Assembly: GCF_018343775.1 (NCBI RefSeq)
Contig: NZ_CP074349.1
Location: 2,656,001 to 2,720,000 of the forward strand
Source: Pseudomonas cichorii
Lineage (GTDB): Bacteria; Pseudomonadota; Gammaproteobacteria; Pseudomonadales; Pseudomonadaceae
Length of the DNA stretch: 64,000 nucleotides
Reading direction: 5' to 3'
In this document: piece by piece, positions 45,321 through 54,413 of the stretch
Numbering within the stretch: the stretch's first letter is position 1
Layout of the letters: the number at the start of each line of letters is the position of its first letter
Position numbers and translations under genes: made by a program
Notes under the pieces: generated by a model
What the model saw: the letters and a program-made list of their open reading frames with translations, nothing else
The model's database searches: none
Told to the model about the DNA's origin: nothing

Positions 45321-45940
45321 TATCAGAAAACGGAGCTGGCTTTACGGCTTTGTGAGCCAGAAAGCAAAAGCTGAAAACGCAGAAAGCCCGTCAGGGACGG
45401 GCTTTCTTTTTATAAGTCGGTTCAAGTCAAGTGGGATGTCGCGACAGGACAGGCTGGCTGCCCATGTTCGATTCCGCACTCGCTTGACGGTATTGCAACA
45501 TTTTAAGACAAATGAAGGCGTGCAGCTACCGCCTGGCCGCCGTCGTCAGATAACTGGTCGCCTTTGGGCGTGCGACATAGTGTCGCTGGAGGATGACTTA
45601 CCCATGATCTCAGTCAATCTTTGTAATACTTATTCGACGGGTGAAATATCTTTTTCTATTGTAGGATCTCATCCCGCATTAATTTTCAGGACTATATGAA
45701 TACCCCTCAGGAGCCTCCTGGTCGCTCTGCTTCATCAACACCCCCCATCTGCTCGCGTGCCCACGCCTCGTTATCGAGCGGATCACTTCATTCAAGCATT
45801 GGTTTCTTCACTCTCTTGCAGGGTGTTCGCCCCGTCAGCCTTTTGCCCTCCGGATTTACCGAGCCAAGCCCGGTAACGCCTCGCAGTGCATGCTTGATTC
45901 TGCCGATGACATCCTCCCGCCACTTTTTGCACGAGACTGA
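45321..45940. other. Long intergenic region upstream of the TerC-CBS gene
   Basis: This 620-base gap lacks a convincing protein gene. It holds a strong plus-strand terminator-like hairpin (45381-45412), AT-rich sequence at 45600-45690, and a short frame at 45696-45944 that ends in an ATGA overlap with the next gene. I compared it by eye with the manganese (yybP-ykoY) riboswitch that precedes other TerC genes and did not find that motif. Confidence 0.5.
45381..45412 (+). terminator. Intrinsic terminator without an upstream gene on its strand
   Basis: AGAAAGCCCGTC/GACGGGCTTTCT, a perfect 12-bp stem with a 3-base loop, is followed by TTTTTAT. It lies between the start regions of two divergent genes, so it does not end any recognised gene. 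A small RNA ending here is one explanation. Confidence 0.7.
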
Positions 45941-45944
45941 ATGA
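45696..45944 (+). CDS. Possible leader ORF translationally coupled to the TerC gene
   Basis: This 82-codon frame has AGGA five bases before its ATG and ends in TGA that overlaps the ATG at 45941. The encoded sequence is Ser/Pro-rich ([19 protein letters not shown]) with no recognisable domain, so it may be a leader whose translation matters rather than a functional protein. It could equally be a chance frame. Confidence 0.25.
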   Translation: MNTPQEPPGRSASSTPPICSRAHASLSSGSLHSSIGFFTLLQGVRPVSLLPSGFTEPSPVTPRSACLILPMTSSRHFLHETE

Positions 45945-45949
45945 TTCCT

Positions 45950-47506
45950 ATGGAATGGATTGCTGACCCCACGGCATGGCTTGGCCTGCTTACGCTGATC
46001 GTGCTTGAACTGGTGCTGGGTATCGACAACCTGGTGTTCATTGCCATCCTGGCCGACAAACTGCCTCCCGAACAGCGCGACAAGGCTCGCGTGATTGGCC
46101 TGTCCCTGGCGCTGATCATGCGACTGGGCCTGCTGGCGAGTATTTCCTGGATGGTGACGCTGACCGAGCCTCTGTTCGAGGTGTTCGATCACAGCTTCTC
46201 CGGGCGTGACCTGATCATGTTGTTCGGTGGTGTGTTCCTGCTGTTCAAGGCCACGATGGAGTTGCATGAGCGACTCGAAGGCCATGTCAGCCAGCGTGCC
46301 GGTAATGCCGCCTATGCCATGTTCTGGCCTATCGTGGCGCAGATCGTGGTGCTGGACGCTGTGTTCTCGCTGGATGCCGTGATTACAGCGGTTGGCATGG
46401 TCGAGCACCTGTCGATCATGATGATTGCCGTGATCTTCTCCATCGGCCTGATGCTGGTTGCCAGCAAGCCGCTGACCAAGTTCGTCAACAGCCACCCGAC
46501 CGTCATCATGCTGTGTCTGGGCTTCCTGATGATGATCGGCTTCAGCCTGACTGCGGAAGGTCTGGGTTTCCACATACCTAAAGGCTACCTGTATGCCGCG
46601 ATTGGCTTCTCGATCCTGATCGAGGTGTTCAACCAGATCGCTCGCAAGCGCAGCAAGAAGTCTGCCCATGGTCATCTGCCGCGCCGTGAGCGTGCAGCCC
46701 ATGCGGTGATGCGTCTGCTGGGCGGCCGCAAGCTGGAAGCGGGTGAGGTCGAGGAGGAAATCATCGAAATGATCGAGGGCGAAGGCACTGAGCCTGTCTT
46801 TGACCGTCGCGAGCGCGTCATGATCAGCGGCGTCCTGCAACTGGCCGAACGTCAGGTGCGCACCGCCATGACACCGCGTACTGAAGTCGACTACATCGAC
46901 ATTGGTGATGATGCGGAGAAGATCCGCCTCAAGCTGATGCACTCCTCATACTCCAGACTGCCGCTGATCGGCGAGGCTGGCATTGATGAGCCATTGGGCT
47001 TTGTGCACAAGAAGGAGTTGTTGAAGGAAATCCTGGCGGGTAACGAACCTGACCTGCGTCTGATGAGCCGCAAGGCGATCAACCTGCTGGATAACTTCAC
47101 CATCCTCAATGCCCTAGAGCAGATGCGCAAAGAGTCGACTCACATTGCATTCGTGGTCAATGAGTTCGGCGACTTCATCGGTGTCTTGAGCATGACCGAT
47201 ATTCTGGAGTCCATCGCTGGCCAGTTACCTGATGCCAGCGAAGTGGAAGGGCCGGATATCGTGCCGCAGGGTGAGGACTTCCTGGTGTCGGGCGCCTTGA
47301 ACCTGAGCCTGATCCGCGAGCGGACCGGCTTTCAGGCCAAGGCAACCGATGATTATCAGACCCTGGCCGGCCTGGTCATGAGTCTGCTGGATCGCTTGCC
47401 GGTGATCGGTGACAACCTGGACTGGCAAGGCTGGCAACTCAAGGTCGTCGGTGTCGAGGAACGGCGTGTGACGCGGGTTCTGCTGCAAAAGCAACCTGAT
47501 GCGTAA
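45950..47506 (+). CDS. TerC family membrane protein with CBS and CorC domains (YoaE/YegH-like)
   Basis: The protein is 518 residues from Met at 45950 ([14 protein letters not shown]), the start that matches E. coli YoaE; 45941 is the coupled alternative. Seven-span TerC domain at 1-245 ([21 protein letters not shown] with the conserved Asp/Asn), a pair of CBS motifs at about 300-420, and a CorC/HlyC transporter-associated domain at the C-terminus ([17 protein letters not shown]). The family is tied to metal-ion (Mn, Mg or Co) homeostasis, but this member's ion is unknown. Confidence 0.9.
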   Translation: MEWIADPTAWLGLLTLIVLELVLGIDNLVFIAILADKLPPEQRDKARVIGLSLALIMRLGLLASISWMVTLTEPLFEVFDHSFSGRDLIMLFGGVFLLFKATMELHERLEGHVSQRAGNAAYAMFWPIVAQIVVLDAVFSLDAVITAVGMVEHLSIMMIAVIFSIGLMLVASKPLTKFVNSHPTVIMLCLGFLMMIGFSLTAEGLGFHIPKGYLYAAIGFSILIEVFNQIARKRSKKSAHGHLPRRERAAHAVMRLLGGRKLEAGEVEEEIIEMIEGEGTEPVFDRRERVMISGVLQLAERQVRTAMTPRTEVDYIDIGDDAEKIRLKLMHSSYSRLPLIGEAGIDEPLGFVHKKELLKEILAGNEPDLRLMSRKAINLLDNFTILNALEQMRKESTHIAFVVNEFGDFIGVLSMTDILESIAGQLPDASEVEGPDIVPQGEDFLVSGALNLSLIRERTGFQAKATDDYQTLAGLVMSLLDRLPVIGDNLDWQGWQLKVVGVEERRVTRVLLQKQPDA

Positions 47507-47526
47507 ACCTCTTAAACCTTGAACGT

Positions 47527-47565
47527 CGGGCGGGGCGGGCACTTTTAGCCCGTTCCGCCCGCGTT
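47527..47565 (+). terminator. Intrinsic terminator of the TerC-CBS gene
   Basis: A GC-rich 14-bp stem (CGGGCGGGGCGGGC/GCCCGTTCCGCCCG, one mismatch) with an ACTTTTA loop, followed by CGTTTT, 21 bases after the stop. Confidence 0.85.
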
Positions 47566-47675
47566 TTGCTGTCGGCGGTCAGGCGAACCTGCACTGCCAG
47601 TGATGCTTGGTCTATCCTGCCTCATTCCCTGTGGTTTCAACATGCAGTCAACCACGTCCACAAACGGAGACTGCC

Positions 47676-47948
47676 ATGGCCACTGCCTTCCTGTTCAATC
47701 CCAATCTGACTTATGATGTTGTTTCAACCCGCAAGTCCTATCCCGTCTGGCGTATCCGCGAGCGCAAGGTCTACGCCTATCTGGAACATGATCCGCGCCG
47801 CGACTGGAGTGGCGAGATAGGCACCTTGAGCCTTGGAACCCCACAGCGTCTGGTTGACCATGACGGGCAAACCATCGCCTATATCGTGGGCGCCGAGGTG
47901 CGGGACACCAAGGGGCGAAGATTTGCCCTGAACGAAGTCAAGGACTGA
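47676..47948 (+). CDS. Small hypothetical protein
   Basis: This 90-residue soluble protein begins MATAFLFNPNLTYDVVS. Beta-rich appearance (YPVWRIRERKVYAYLEHDP, then TIAYIVGAEVRD). Ribosome site GGAGA nine bases upstream. I do not recognise a family. The same kind of short protein is common in Pseudomonas core genomes. Confidence 0.65.
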   Translation: MATAFLFNPNLTYDVVSTRKSYPVWRIRERKVYAYLEHDPRRDWSGEIGTLSLGTPQRLVDHDGQTIAYIVGAEVRDTKGRRFALNEVKD

Positions 47949-47960
47949 GCGGGCTTTTGA

Positions 47961-48536
47961 CTACCGGCGTCGTGGTCGCGAGACCACTGACTCGATATTC
48001 TTGCGTCCGATCAACTTCGGCTGGGCTGGTTCTTGAGCTTCGGGCTCATCAATCAGCCATTTGAACATCACCAGGCAATCCACCAACCCCGATTGCCGAT
48101 GGCGATAGGCGCGTGGCAGGCGTCCCACGGTTGCAAACCCCAGCTTGGTCCACAGGGCAACCGCCGCTTCATTGGTGGACACCACCGAATTGAACTGCAT
48201 GGCCAGAAAACCGCTTTCGCGAGCCAGTTGCTGAGAGTGCTCGCACATCAGACGCGCCACGCCGCGTCCGCGTGCGGCCTCGGTCACCATATAACCGCAA
48301 TTGCTGACATGCTTGCCGGGGCCGGCGGCATTGGCCTTGAGGTAATAACTGCCCAGCAACTGGCCGTCTTCTTCAGCGACCAGCGTATGCAAGGGCAATC
48401 CCATCCACAGGTCCTGTGCCTGTTCCCGAGTCAGTGCCGGGTCATAAGCGTAGGTTTCCTGTGCTACCACGACAGCCTGAAACGTGGGCCAGAAAATCTC
48501 GAAATCGTCGTGGGTCATGGGGCGAATCTGAATCAT
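47961..48536 (-). CDS. GNAT family N-acetyltransferase
   Basis: The protein is 191 residues. Classical GNAT order: MIQIRPMTHDDFEIFWPTFQ acceptor region, VTEAARGRGVARLMCEHSQQ (acetyl-CoA loop R-G-R-G-V-A near residues 90-95), then WTKLGFATVGRLPRAYRH. The C-terminal 20 residues (EPAQPKLIGRKNIESVVSRP) extend past the domain. Substrate unknown. Confidence 0.85.
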   Translation of the reverse strand: MIQIRPMTHDDFEIFWPTFQAVVVAQETYAYDPALTREQAQDLWMGLPLHTLVAEEDGQLLGSYYLKANAAGPGKHVSNCGYMVTEAARGRGVARLMCEHSQQLARESGFLAMQFNSVVSTNEAAVALWTKLGFATVGRLPRAYRHRQSGLVDCLVMFKWLIDEPEAQEPAQPKLIGRKNIESVVSRPRRR

Positions 48537-48647
48537 GGTGCTCCTTGCAGAAGGGCTTGCAGCAGTGGTCTTGTATCGGGCGGGTAGATTTTGCCTGAGC
48601 CCCGGATTTTGTACAGTCCGGGTTATGCTTGGGGGGATCCGTTTCTC

Positions 48648-49865
48648 TCAGTCACCAGCGCACGACACAAAGTCCTCAGCCTTGGAGGTTGCCTGAATAC
48701 CCTTGGCTTCCTGAGTGCGATACCAGGCTTCGATGGTGAGTTCTTCGCTCAGGCGGGCCTTGATCACGCAGGGTTGTTGTTGTTGCCAGGGATAGTGTTG
48801 CAATTGCTCGTTGAGCTTCTTTTCTCCCGAGGTTTTCCAGCCGGTTAGTGCCTGATCGCGCCAGCGGCGAGGGTTGCGGCCAGTGCGGGTGTCGTGGGCG
48901 GCGGTAACCGGGTCCAGATGGCGGCTTTGTTCCAGTACCGGAAGGTCGGGCAGGGGCTGGGTGATGTCCATATAGCGTTGCAGGCAATCCCAGAAGGCCA
49001 GGGCATTGGCCTTGTCCAGTCCCAGGCTATGCACCTTGGTGGCGAGACAGATTCGGGTATTGGTGTAGCGGTGATAGAGCGTGATCGCATAGTCACGGGA
49101 GCCATAACCGCTGGGCAGCGTGGTCAGTACCGGGTCGAACTCTTCAAAAGGCGCGACAAACAGGCGCCGAAAACGCCGCTTGAAACGCAGCATGCCGTCT
49201 ACCCGATTGAACTCGCTGCCGTCGTGACGGCTGAGGGTGCTGTGCAGCCAGAGCAGGCAATCGAAACCGATGGCACCCATGAAGTACAGGAAAGTGCCGA
49301 ACCAGAAGGCGATATGCATTTCGCTGTTGCCCCAGAGGGTGCCTTTTAGCCAGAGGACGATGGCTGCACAGATAACGAAGCCGGAAATTTGGACGTGGTG
49401 GAGGTACTTGTTTTCGGTCATGTATAGAGTTAAAGCCCCTATCATTAATGCGACCGATAAAAAAGCTATTAGCAATGTAAGTCCAGTGCCGGTATATCCA
49501 TATCCAAGTTCTTCCTGAATTGGAAAGAAAATCCATATACTCCATGGAAACCATACAAAAGGAAAGCACATTAGCTTGGACAAAAATAACGAGTGTGGAG
49601 TATTACTGGAGTTCTGAAAACGCCAACGCTTGGCATCGCAATACACTTCCTGTTTTTCACCACGCTCTTCCTGCCTCTGATAAATCCGATGCTCTTCGCA
49701 CTCCAGTTGCAGAGTGATTTCCGTAGCCGAGTCCAGCTCTGCGTAATGACCAAAGGCAAGGTGGGTGTCGAACAGGCCATTACGGTTGAGATGGGCATAC
49801 GATCCTGGTGGTGGCAGTGGGTCCTGACTGTCGCTGCGGTAAGCGCTATTGGCGTAGGCGTTCAT
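48648..49865 (-). CDS. Membrane protein, second paralogue, putative T6SS immunity protein
   Basis: The protein is 405 residues. It has a conserved N-terminal motif (NSAYRSDS, LNRNGLFDTHLAFGHYAELD), four membrane spans between about 135 and 225, and a cytosolic C-terminal half with FNRVDGMLRFKRRFRRLFVAPFEEF, FWDCLQRYMD and LPDLPVLEQSRHLD. The last half may be DUF6708-like (unchecked). It is highly similar to the gene just upstream except in the membrane region. The start overlaps that gene's stop by four bases. Position behind a VasX-like effector suggests an immunity role at the inner membrane. Confidence 0.65.
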   Translation of the reverse strand: MNAYANSAYRSDSQDPLPPPGSYAHLNRNGLFDTHLAFGHYAELDSATEITLQLECEEHRIYQRQEERGEKQEVYCDAKRWRFQNSSNTPHSLFLSKLMCFPFVWFPWSIWIFFPIQEELGYGYTGTGLTLLIAFLSVALMIGALTLYMTENKYLHHVQISGFVICAAIVLWLKGTLWGNSEMHIAFWFGTFLYFMGAIGFDCLLWLHSTLSRHDGSEFNRVDGMLRFKRRFRRLFVAPFEEFDPVLTTLPSGYGSRDYAITLYHRYTNTRICLATKVHSLGLDKANALAFWDCLQRYMDITQPLPDLPVLEQSRHLDPVTAAHDTRTGRNPRRWRDQALTGWKTSGEKKLNEQLQHYPWQQQQPCVIKARLSEELTIEAWYRTQEAKGIQATSKAEDFVSCAGD

Positions 49866-51106
49866 ATCTGTGACTCGTCGTAATCAGCGCGCGGCGCAAA
49901 GTCCTCAGCCTTGGGTGTTGCCTGAATACCCTTGGCTTCCTGAGCGCGGTACCAGGCTTCGATGGTGAGCTCTTCACTCAGGCGGGCTTTGATCACGCAG
50001 GGCTGTTGCTGCCAGGGATAGCGTTGCAATTGCTCGTTGAGTTTCTTTTCTCCCGAAGTTTTCCAGCCTGTTATTGCTTGATCGCGCCAGCGACGTGAGT
50101 TGCGGCCGGTGCTGGCATCGTGGGCGGCGGTGACGGGGTCCAGATGGCGGCTTTGTTCCAGTACCGGAAGGTCGGGCAGAGGTTGGGTGACGTCCATATA
50201 GCGTTGCAGGCAATCCCAGAAGGCCAGAGTGTTGGCCTGATCCAGCCCCAGTGAATGCATCTTGGTTGCCAGAGATATCTTCTTGTTGGTGTAGCGGTGA
50301 TACAGCGTGATCGTGTAGTCATGAGAGCCGTAGCCACTGGGCAGTAACGTCAGCACCGGATCGAACTCCTCGAAAGGCGCGACAAACAAACGCCGAAAGC
50401 GCCGCTTGAAACGCACCATGCCGTCTACCCGATTGAACTCGCTGCCGTCATGGCGGCTGGCCGTACTGTGTAGCCAGAGCAAACAGTCGAAGCCGATGGC
50501 GCCCATGAAGTAGAGGAGGGTGCCTAACCAGAAGAAAATATGCATTTCGCTACTGCCGAAGAGAGAGCCTTTTAGCCAGAAGACAAGGCCAGTGCAGATA
50601 AGGAGTCCGACAATTTGAATGTAATGAACAGATTTTTTTTCGGTCATGTACAGGGCGAGAGACGTAACCATCAAGCCTACTGATAGCGCGGCTATTAAAA
50701 CAGCGATTTCAGTCGTCACGTTTCCATATACCAGTTCAAGAATTACTGAATAGAAAGTCCCCATACCCCAAAGAGCCCATATAAAGAAAAAGCTCATTAG
50801 CTTAAGCGTAAATAAAATATGCGGTATCTTGCTGGAGTTCTGAAATCGCCAGCGTTTTGCATCACAGTACACTTCCTGTTTTTCACCACCCACTTTCTGC
50901 TTCTGATAAATCAGATGTTCTTCGCACTCCAGTTGCAGAGTGATTTCCGTAGCTGAATCCAGCCCGGCGTAATGACCAAAGGCAAGATGCGTGTTGAACA
51001 GGCCATTGCAGTTGAGATGGACGTACCATCTTGGTGGCGGCAGTGATCCTTTGTTGTCGCTGCGATAGGCGCTATTGGCGTAGGTAGTATCAATATTTGC
51101 GTTCAT
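49862..51106 (-). CDS. Membrane protein, first paralogue, putative T6SS immunity protein
   Basis: This 414-residue protein starts at 51106, four bases inside the effector stop; the frame upstream of this is only effector shadow. Same architecture as its neighbour: N-terminal NSAYRSDNKGSLPPP block, about four membrane spans (FFFIWALWGMGTFYSVIL, VLIAALSVGLMVTSLALYM and others), and a conserved cytosolic half. Directly behind the effector, it is the primary candidate to block the pore in the producing cell. Confidence 0.7.
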   Translation of the reverse strand: MNANIDTTYANSAYRSDNKGSLPPPRWYVHLNCNGLFNTHLAFGHYAGLDSATEITLQLECEEHLIYQKQKVGGEKQEVYCDAKRWRFQNSSKIPHILFTLKLMSFFFIWALWGMGTFYSVILELVYGNVTTEIAVLIAALSVGLMVTSLALYMTEKKSVHYIQIVGLLICTGLVFWLKGSLFGSSEMHIFFWLGTLLYFMGAIGFDCLLWLHSTASRHDGSEFNRVDGMVRFKRRFRRLFVAPFEEFDPVLTLLPSGYGSHDYTITLYHRYTNKKISLATKMHSLGLDQANTLAFWDCLQRYMDVTQPLPDLPVLEQSRHLDPVTAAHDASTGRNSRRWRDQAITGWKTSGEKKLNEQLQRYPWQQQPCVIKARLSEELTIEAWYRAQEAKGIQATPKAEDFAPRADYDESQI

Positions 51107-54100
51107 ATACGGTTCTCGATGGTTTCGATTTGCCAATACAGAGGAGGGTTGCTCTCCGGGTTGCCATTGGGTGCTCGGCGGTGGGCAGGCGTAAAAGGCG
51201 TCCACTTTTTGGGGTGGGGTTGCGGAAGTAGCAAAGGCGGGCTGCCCGGTTCTGCATGCAATTCGATCTGGGTACTGATTCTCAGCCCTTCGGTTCTGAC
51301 GGTGCGGCTGATGGGAAAGGTGGTTTCAATGAAAGAGGGCAATACATACAGAACGGTGGTCGCATCCAGTGGCACCGCCGCCAGTTTTGGGTTACCCGCC
51401 CTTTGCCAGTGATAGTGCTGGCCAGCGAAGGCCATGCCGGTTTCCATGTGTGATTGAAATTCATGGGCCAGCAGTTGAAAGTGTTGGGCGCTATTGCTGA
51501 GCATCCCCAGCAGGGGGGTGCTTAAAGTCACCACCCAATCCTGATCGTCCAGAGCTTGAGCGTTGGGTGTGATGGTTTGTATATGTGTGTTTGTCGGACG
51601 CTTGCGTTGCTGGTCGGCGTTTAACAGTGCCTCAAGATGATGTGCTGGGGCTTTTCTGCGCCAGTCGCCGAGTCGCATTGCATTGATCTCGGGTTTGCAC
51701 AGAAGCCCCGTTAATTGCTGATAGGCAATGAACGGATCTTTTAAATGTAGAAAGTCTTCAGGCGAATCTTCAGCGGCAGAGTCTGTGCCGAGGGGGCCAT
51801 AACGCACGGCAAGTTCGATTGCATCGTCATCAAATATATTGGCAAGCACTGCTCCGCCAATCACCAATGCTGCCCCGATCAAAAGCGCAAAGGGGTTGAT
51901 GGTAAGGCCTATGGTATAGGCTAGCCATATTAAATTTCCCGCTGTAATGGTTGCATAACTTGCTGATAGCTCGTAATTACCATCGTTATAGTTTCGATAG
52001 CTGTCCCAAGCGCTTATTGCTGCGCTAAATAGTGTGGCTGAACCGCCAATGGCTCGAAGAAGAGGCAGCTTGGGGCTGCCTGTCTGCTTCTCGAGGTTTT
52101 TTGCCCAGCGCGACAAAACGTTTGCTACGTTGATGCGCGGCCTAGTTAGTGCGTTTTCGGTGGCTTTACCGAAAAGAAGTTTGCTATGTCCTCCTAGCGC
52201 TACAACAAGATCAGCTAAAGCGCTACCCACCCCAAAGGCCCCCCGAAACTTTTCTTCACTAGCATTGAACTCTTCAACCGCATCCACCTGCACCACCAAG
52301 TTAAAAACCGCAAACCCCACCATCAACGTAGGCACCACCCTGGTCTTCTCCAGTCCCTGAGTCAGCGCCCCAAAATTCACCCGGAAGTTGCTGTAGTGCG
52401 CCAGTTCGGGGTGGCTCTCAGGGATGGCAAGCACCATGACATTACGCAGCATCGGGGCGTTCTTGCCTTGGCCTTTGGCGCTGGTGCTGCCCAGGGTTTC
52501 GCCGGACTGGCTGTGCAGGGTGGCGTAGCGGTAGTTCTTGCGGGTCAGTTCGCTGCGTTCGCTGTCGGTCAGGCCTCTGCGCAAGCCTGCGCCCTGAACG
52601 CCGATGACCACATAGTTCCCGGCCAGTGCTTCGCCCATGGGCATCAGGCGGATTTCAGCCATCTTTTTCGAGAGAGCCGAGAGGGTGTTAAAGGTCGGCA
52701 TGAAGAGCCGGTCGAGTTTGATCTTGAGACTGCTGTTGGACAGCCGACGGAGTTGCGCCACGACGCTGGCACCGAAAATATCCAGCAGGTCGCCCATGAA
52801 GTACGCGAAGGTCTTGCCCAGGCCGGGCCAATCCACTTTGTCGACAAAGGAGGCGCTGAGCATCAGGGTGCTCAGGCCCATGGCTTGTGGCTCGGCTGGT
52901 TGATCAAGGTCGCGCAGGGCAATCAGGCGCTTGAGCAGTTCGGGAGGTTGCCCGGCGTCTGTGGCCAGCAGCATGGCGCCCAGTGGGTGCTCGGCCTGCA
53001 GGATGTTCTTGACCAGGGTTCTGATGGAGGTTTCCAGCTCTGTAACGTCCATGCCGGTCAGCAAGGCATCCGCCTGAGCAGGCGTGTACTCAAGCGCGCC
53101 CAGAGCATTTGCCATCAGGCTGTAAGGTTCCAGCAACGCTTCGTCGTGGCGATGGGTCCAGTCCATCAGGACGGCGGGCAGTTTTTTGTCGAGCACGTCG
53201 ACCAGTCGCGCAAGGTGTGCGGCCAGCGATTTGCGTCCGAACTTGCGCTCCTGCTCAAACACCGTTTCATAAAACCTCGGCAGGTCAATCCGGCCTTTCA
53301 GGTAAGCGTAATTTCCACCCACAGCGCTATACAGCACCTGCGCATAACGTCCGTGTGGCTGGAAGGCAATCAGGGCGTTCAAAGTTTGCAGATAGGAAAC
53401 ACAGTCGCGTATCTGGGCGGTCGCGTGGCGAACGGTAAACAGCGGGTCTTCAAGAATGAGGGCGACCAGATGGGTGTTGTCCCGCAACTGGTAGCTGTCC
53501 AGCAGATCGACGCCTGCTTCCACGTCTGGCAGTGGCGCAGGCGGTTGCTGTTTGAGGTGATGCGCCAATTGCTCCTGGCGGCTTTGCAAACGTTTGAGCA
53601 ATGTCTCATCGCTGAACGCTGCAAACTCCGGGGTGAAATCCAGCGGGTCCTGCAGGGCGCTTTCACTATTGAAATCCCTGGCCCGCAAGCCTTTGCGGAT
53701 ACGGCTGACTGGCAGGCTCGGGTTGTCCTGTGTGGTTTTCCAGTGCTCCGAACCCACTACAGCGGTGTCCCAGATTCGCGCAATATGCTGACAGCGAACC
53801 TTGATCCGGCTGGCGTCGCTTTCAAGCCATTGGATGTATTCCCAGCTCCAGGGCAGTTCGCTGTAGGCCATGCGCAACTGATCGGCGACGAAGCGGCCCT
53901 GCAATAGCATCGGCAGCAGAATCACCTGCTGTTTGACGGCCACCGGGTCGCGCTGGTCGGCATTGCCGAGTTGTTGCGCGATCGTGCGCCAGTGCGCGAC
54001 ATCCACCTCGAACAACTGGCCCTGGCCATCGGTTTCCAGCTCTCGCCATAAAACGTTGCGCCAGAACACATAAATGCGGCCCCGACGTGGCAGGCCGCCC

Positions 54101-54342
54101 CGAGGGTATTCAGTGGGCTTGTCATAACCCGGAAGGCGAGCCAGGGGCAGGACGGAGAGCAGTGTATTGCGCTGAATGGTTTCCTCTTCCCGGGTGCTTT
54201 GAGCATCGGGGAGCAGGGGGATTTGCAGCAGGCCGCCGTCGGTGCGGGGAATCTGCAGCGCCAGCCGCGCATTCTGGTCATTCAGGTACTCGGTTTTCTT
54301 GCGTGTGCCCTGGGTGATTGGCTTGTCGTTGAACGTGCTCAT
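51103..54342 (-). CDS. Large VasX-like T6SS effector, putative pore-former
   Basis: The protein is 1079 residues. The N-terminal part (RRGRIYVFWRNVLWRELETD, then FEVDVAHWRTI) resembles the 'toxin VasX N-terminal' region shared by VasX and BTH_I2691-type effectors. Hydrophobic segments cluster late: VPTLMVGFAVFNLVV near 677, a Gly/Ala-rich helix near 765, and two adjoining spans at about 800-835. This fits a colicin-like membrane insertion module. It sits directly behind vgrG and a micro-ORF and is followed by two membrane-protein paralogues. It would be carried by the VgrG spike and permeabilise target membranes. Assignment by pattern only. Confidence 0.65.
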   Translation of the reverse strand: MSTFNDKPITQGTRKKTEYLNDQNARLALQIPRTDGGLLQIPLLPDAQSTREEETIQRNTLLSVLPLARLPGYDKPTEYPRGGLPRRGRIYVFWRNVLWRELETDGQGQLFEVDVAHWRTIAQQLGNADQRDPVAVKQQVILLPMLLQGRFVADQLRMAYSELPWSWEYIQWLESDASRIKVRCQHIARIWDTAVVGSEHWKTTQDNPSLPVSRIRKGLRARDFNSESALQDPLDFTPEFAAFSDETLLKRLQSRQEQLAHHLKQQPPAPLPDVEAGVDLLDSYQLRDNTHLVALILEDPLFTVRHATAQIRDCVSYLQTLNALIAFQPHGRYAQVLYSAVGGNYAYLKGRIDLPRFYETVFEQERKFGRKSLAAHLARLVDVLDKKLPAVLMDWTHRHDEALLEPYSLMANALGALEYTPAQADALLTGMDVTELETSIRTLVKNILQAEHPLGAMLLATDAGQPPELLKRLIALRDLDQPAEPQAMGLSTLMLSASFVDKVDWPGLGKTFAYFMGDLLDIFGASVVAQLRRLSNSSLKIKLDRLFMPTFNTLSALSKKMAEIRLMPMGEALAGNYVVIGVQGAGLRRGLTDSERSELTRKNYRYATLHSQSGETLGSTSAKGQGKNAPMLRNVMVLAIPESHPELAHYSNFRVNFGALTQGLEKTRVVPTLMVGFAVFNLVVQVDAVEEFNASEEKFRGAFGVGSALADLVVALGGHSKLLFGKATENALTRPRINVANVLSRWAKNLEKQTGSPKLPLLRAIGGSATLFSAAISAWDSYRNYNDGNYELSASYATITAGNLIWLAYTIGLTINPFALLIGAALVIGGAVLANIFDDDAIELAVRYGPLGTDSAAEDSPEDFLHLKDPFIAYQQLTGLLCKPEINAMRLGDWRRKAPAHHLEALLNADQQRKRPTNTHIQTITPNAQALDDQDWVVTLSTPLLGMLSNSAQHFQLLAHEFQSHMETGMAFAGQHYHWQRAGNPKLAAVPLDATTVLYVLPSFIETTFPISRTVRTEGLRISTQIELHAEPGSPPLLLPQPHPKKWTPFTPAHRRAPNGNPESNPPLYWQIETIENRI

Positions 54343-54413
54343 GGCTGCTGCTCCGGCCCTGTCAGGATCAACTGGCTGCCATGATCGAGATTGCCCCAGA
54401 CATCGACTGTCAT
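54339..54413 (-). CDS. Micro-ORF of 24 codons between vgrG and effector
   Basis: The ATG overlaps the vgrG stop (ATGA) and its own TGA overlaps the effector ATG (ATGA). The product begins MTVDVWGNLDHG and ends GPEQQP. A purine-rich GGCGGGAGAAA lies before it. It may be a true small protein, a translational relay that couples effector synthesis to VgrG, or the stub of a deleted adaptor gene. The usual DUF4123 chaperone gene found between vgrG and such effectors is missing. Confidence 0.4.
   Translation of the reverse strand: MTVDVWGNLDHGSQLILTGPEQQP

Noticed and set aside
45463..45495. GTTCGATTC resembling a tRNA T-loop, as a possible tRNA remnant or attachment site
   Set aside because: The flanking bases do not pair as a T-stem and no acceptor or anticodon arm is present.
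45352..45699. A 115-codon plus-strand frame in the long intergenic gap
   Set aside because: It reads straight through a strong terminator hairpin, has no family pattern and no ribosome site.
45600..45940. Manganese (yybP-ykoY) riboswitch before the TerC gene
   Set aside because: The conserved loops of that riboswitch were not found by eye, and it is mainly linked to Alx/MntP rather than YoaE-type proteins.
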